From the NCBI GenBank assembly GCA_002794735.1, contig NBAZ01000009.1:1240001-1304000 (forward strand): a stretch of DNA of 64,000 nucleotides. Direction: 5' to 3'. Every line of letters starts with the position of its first letter. Position 1 is the first letter of the stretch. The position numbers and the translations under genes were made by a program. Shown piece after piece: positions 59,301 through 64,000 of the stretch. The notes beneath the pieces are model-generated. The model saw only the letters and a program-made list of their open reading frames with translations. It made no database searches and was not told where the DNA came from. This stretch comes from Pyrrhoderma lamaoense. Taxonomy: Eukaryota; Basidiomycota; Agaricomycetes; Hymenochaetales; Hymenochaetaceae.

Positions 59301-62300
59301 TATGTTCGATAGACACTACAAACATGGACTTTTAACTGCTTACGATCACAATATGCAAGGATGATGATGGTTCTGTTGCTCTTTTGCTATCGATCTTGCT
59401 ACCATATTAGTGTCTTTCAGATGACCGTTTCGGAAGTTCAGCTGATGAGTTTTCTCATGGTATTCTTGTATATGCTGTGAATAGCCTCAGACTGGTGGGT
59501 TTGTCCCCCTGATGAACTAATAAAAAGAAAGGGAAAACCATGGACCGGCTGTTGATGAGTGATTGACTCTTCTTGAGTTGGTCAATCATATATCTGTGCC
59601 AGTGGATCTGTGAATCTAATGGCGAATCACATTGGCGAACCAGAACCTTATGGCCAGATTCAGTGAGAAGTCGAATGAGAATCTCGCCAACTACCGACGT
59701 CACCGAGTTACACCGGAAGGGTCGCCGACTTGTAGAGATACAGATACAGATGTGTCTCCCCGGCCTATTTTTGCAGATCTATCCTCCTCAGCCCTCTCGC
59801 TTACTTACATCTGTCATTATTTGAAAAATTCTACTGATATGGTGGGCGGCTATCAGAGCCTGAAGGTTATTTTTCTGGATCTATTGTCTAGTAATTTCTC
59901 TTCGACCTCTTATATATATGTAATTTGACTATACGACGAAAGTCGCCAAGAACGTAGGCTGTACGTGTATTATTGTATGTGTGGGACCTCGTTTCGGGTA
60001 TATGCTATGATTGCTCTGGAACTTTGAATGGCATCTGCATGCCATGACGCTTACTAGTATTCGTATAGGCCGATCATTAACATATCTCTTAAGTGGAATG
60101 GCTGATTTCATTGGGCGAGTAGCGTCAGATTGAGGTGAGCGCTGGAAGCCTGTGTAACGGGTGTCGGGGAGAGTTTTTCGGGTAATGGCGATAATTTAGA
60201 GCTTCGCGGGAAATGGTGATGAAAAGCCCGGGTCTGTGCTGATGACCGGTTTTCTTGGGGAGAGTAGGGAGAGTATGTGAAGGGGTGATGAAATTATTTC
60301 TGTGGATCAGACTAATTTATGTGGAAATCAAATCGCCTGTGGAAACACTTGCTCACTGGTATCATGACACTGATATCAGATATGTCATATCTGAATAAAT
60401 TTGGACCATCTAGGTCGAGGTCTGGGCATCTTTTCTCGGATAGGTATATTCCCATGTAAATATCGCCTTTATATTGAAACATGAAAGAGCATCTGACTTT
60501 GCGCAGTAACTTATATTTACTATATGTGTGAAATTTCGGAATTTGGTGATTCATGATGAGTGCTTGCTGACCTGGATGCTGTTGGATTCAACTGCGGTCA
60601 ATTACTCTTGAGGCATTTCAGGTGATATAGGAGAACGCCTATTTTTAGGTTAGGGGTATTAAGATAGGGATTTTGGGGGGTATTAAGGGGGATGCTAGGG
60701 GATGTTAGAGGGATGTTCAGGCACCTACATGGCTCAGGAGGGTTGATGACGATGAAAAGGTGTGTATATCATTAGATTAATTGAGCTTATAGCATAAGAA
60801 GTACCTTTTCTTATTGAATTCTTGACTTTTCTTAGATGTCGCGATCTCAGTTGGTTTGAAGAGTTCGGGGGAGAGGGAGAAGTGAGTCCCGGGCGCACGC
60901 AATTTCGGAGTACAATACAGTATGTTATACATGTACTATGATGTAGGTTCAAGAAGAATACAACACGTACAATGCTATACGATACAATAGACCTCTTATG
61001 GAGCATTATCGGCTCCTAAGCTTCTTTTTTCATCTACTGAACGAAGATAGAGAACAAGAATCGTGATAGTGATGTCGGGATTTGGATCGTCTTGTTCGGA
61101 AGTAGTTTTATTATTGGTCCTCTTGATACTTCGAGATTAACATGAGTAATCTTGGAATTATGGTTTTTTGGGGGATTTAGGCGTCCCAACCGCTGAAAGT
61201 GGATTATTCCCAATTGTAATCATTGTATTGACATTGACGGCGGATAAGAAGCGGGTTATTATGAATGCAAATGTGTGGGTGTTGCGAGTCATTTACTAGT
61301 ATGGTATTAAATTTTCCCGTCTTACATCCATTTCATCGTCATCTATTCGAAGATGGTAGGCTGGTAAGATTGGAGATGAACCCCACATCCTTTTGTGGCA
61401 GCGTTTGTTGGGGTTCTTTATTGTGGACTCCGGAACCATCTACCTGCTAGGAGCCCGAATACTATCCTGAGATGTACGTATTGTTCACCCATCCTTTTCT
61501 TTGCAGTTGACGGTAAATTTCTATATGGATTCGGGATATGATACTTCCGAGGGGATATGAGGCAATTTCGCATATACTTCTTACTTTCACATTTATCGGT
61601 TTGAGGGATGCGATAGCCCTAATTACTAGTCCACATAGTACCAAAGAGGGTGAGTCATTAAAGGCATGTCTGAATATGAGCAGCATTCTATTGGAAGTTA
61701 GCTGTGTAGTTAATTACGTCCGTAAGGTGATTGGGTGAAAATGTATGATAGGCGAAAGTTGTACTTGTTAGCATATTTAGTGTGATAACGACAAAAATAT
61801 CATGAAAGTTGATGCAACTAAGTGATTGAAGGATATGTTGAACAGATAGCTTCGATAACGAGGAAGTATCACAGTGTATAGAATGCTAAGGTAAAGCTAT
61901 TATTAGATGGTAACTGTCACCGAAAAGTAGGTTGAGAGGGATTGTAGTTAGATGTAGTAAACTCATAGTTACTTATAGTAGAGTAGGAGAGGAACAGAAC
62001 TCGGAACCTGACAACAGACAACTAAGGTATTGATTAATGATACCCGAAAGGAAAAAAGTTGAGGTCCGAACTCTGATCAGAGTCCGAATGAAAAAAAAAA
62101 TGATGGTCAAATGTCCGGCGGGACATGGGTATTGCCTCTAAAGGGACGGAAGGTTCTAAAGACTTGTTCTTAAAACGGGATTTTGACAAATGACAGGAGA
62201 AAGCTAAACAAAGCGAAGTGCCTGAAGTAGGATCTGATTTTACCGAAAGTCTAGAATGAGTTGAATTATTAAGGAAGGGGTGGAAGAAGATGAGAGATGA

Positions 62301-63211
62301 AGTTTGAGAGGACGGTTGCACATGGTTTGACGAGGAACAGGCAACGAATAAAACGGACGTCACGAACGACTTTGGACGTGAATGGTAGTTGGCAATTAGA
62401 ATGATGGGATAAGAAGCAAATAAGAGTATTAGGAGGAAGTTATAATAGATTAGGTGAGATTCCCACACGGGCAATTGATTGGGCGCTCCTGGTTACTGAG
62501 TAGAGATTGGAATTTAGGATGCTGAGTGGACGAGATACGAAAAGAGGAGATTGTCAAGGAGATGAGATAGAAAAAAGGAAATCTCATCATATCACTCTGT
62601 CCTATCGCGTCCACAACTCTGGGTCATGGAAGATAGGATAGCAATTATTGGGAATAAGTACCAGAAACAGCGGAACAGAGGGCCACCTGTTATGGAAATA
62701 TTGATGGGAAAAAGAACAAGATGTTCTCATAGTTCAGAATTGTGGACTCGAGGCGGCAGAGCTATGAGCTGTAGATGGAGATGTAGATGCATGGGCAGGA
62801 TTTGGATGGATGAGAAAAGATCAGAGAATGGACACAGCTGTGAGCCAGGATCCGACTCGATCGTCGACGGTTGCCTGGATACAAAGTAGGAGGATGGTTT
62901 CATCGCCATAGAGTCCCTTTGAGAACGAGAACAGAAAGTCGTCCTGGAAAGAGCATCTTTATGAATGCAAATAGTAAATAACATTCAATAATAGCTATCA
63001 TTGATAATTGATAATTCATGACTATTGTTGTTATTGCCATTATGTCCTACCAACAATTACCTCCTTGCATGTGACTCCGTTCCTTGTAACAGTCACCTCT
63101 CTCAAAAGCAGCATTCCTTGTGCCACTCGCCTCTTGTTCTTCATCCCCTTACTACCTCCTCTCTTGTCTTCATCTCTGTTCCCAGACACTAACGCTCAAC
63201 GTCGCCTATAA
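56309..63211. other. Gene-poor 6.9 kb between the two MAP kinase genes
   Basis: No coding region could be supported. Pyrimidine-rich to about 56.87 kb (3'-UTR-like), AT-rich to about 60 kb, then purine-rich on plus to about 62.9 kb. Short frames such as 62034-62474 (minus) lack domain features. It could be decayed sequence between duplicated kinases, or contain non-coding transcripts that cannot be seen here. Confidence 0.4.

Positions 63212-64000
<789 letters not shown>

Noticed and set aside
62034..62474. 146-codon minus-strand frame between the MAP kinases
   Set aside because: No domain; Ser/Phe/His-rich translation of a purine-rich plus strand. No splice or family support.

Overview
The window is eukaryotic and reads as a filamentous basidiomycete, most likely an Agaricomycete. 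Genes are split by many 45-70 base GT-AG introns, some exons are very short, and the gene content is typical of that group: AA9 lytic polysaccharide monooxygenases, a Zn2Cys6 regulator, an Rrm4-type RNA transport protein, an ART-hemopexin protein and two Fus3/Kss1-type MAP kinases. No rRNA, tRNA or CRISPR was recognised. The genus cannot be named from the sequence alone.

Layout. 0-6.3 kb: a partial exon, a small C2H2 zinc-finger ORF, then a carbohydrate-oxidation patch (AA9, SDR dehydrogenase, AA9 on the opposite strand). 7-10.8 kb: a Zn2Cys6 transcription factor (minus). 11.3-12.7 kb: a divergent protein kinase (plus). 13.2-14.3 kb: ERG6 sterol C-24 methyltransferase (minus). 15.2-16.5 kb: a four-helix membrane protein. 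16.7-18.5 kb: a probable telomeric CST subunit Stn1 (minus). 18.9-20.6 kb: an F-box-like protein (minus). 22.2-23.8 kb: an ADP-ribosyltransferase-like plus hemopexin-repeat protein. 24.76-31.57 kb: a complete Ty1/copia LTR retrotransposon on the minus strand with 130-base LTRs and a perfect 5-base target duplication. 31.6-38.5 kb: a gene-free segment full of homopolymers and microsatellites. 38.5-39.8 kb: a proline-rich protein with an Edc1/PNRC-like C-terminal motif. 43.5-45.9 kb: DEAD-box helicase MAK5/DDX24 (minus). 46.6-49.3 kb: Rrm4-like protein. 50.0-52.0 kb: Mad3/BubR1 spindle checkpoint protein. 52.4-53.0 kb: dynactin p27 (minus). 54.7-56.3 kb and 63.2 kb to the window edge: two paralogous TEY MAP kinases.

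How the genes relate. The two AA9 genes and the SDR between them plausibly serve secreted cell-wall oxidation and intracellular sugar-acid metabolism. Several genes in the right half concern mRNA handling (Edc-like decapping, MAK5 ribosome biogenesis, Rrm4 transport), cytoskeletal transport or division (dynactin, Mad3) and signalling (MAPKs). They look like unrelated housekeeping neighbours rather than an operon-like cluster.

A recurrent feature is the apparent single-base frame break, mostly one-base losses in short homopolymers. It occurs in the second AA9, Rrm4, Mad3, dynactin p27 and the retrotransposon. Because essential, otherwise well conserved genes are hit in the same way, uncorrected assembly indels are the simplest explanation. 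Coordinates of those CDSs are given as spans across the breaks.

The most interesting signals are: the retrotransposon primer-binding site, which matches the anticodon arm of initiator tRNA and contains the Gag start codon; an extra zinc-finger ORF in the env position of the same element; an array of ABBA-like degrons in Mad3; and the ART-hemopexin protein with an altered catalytic triad and a CxCxCxCxC insert.
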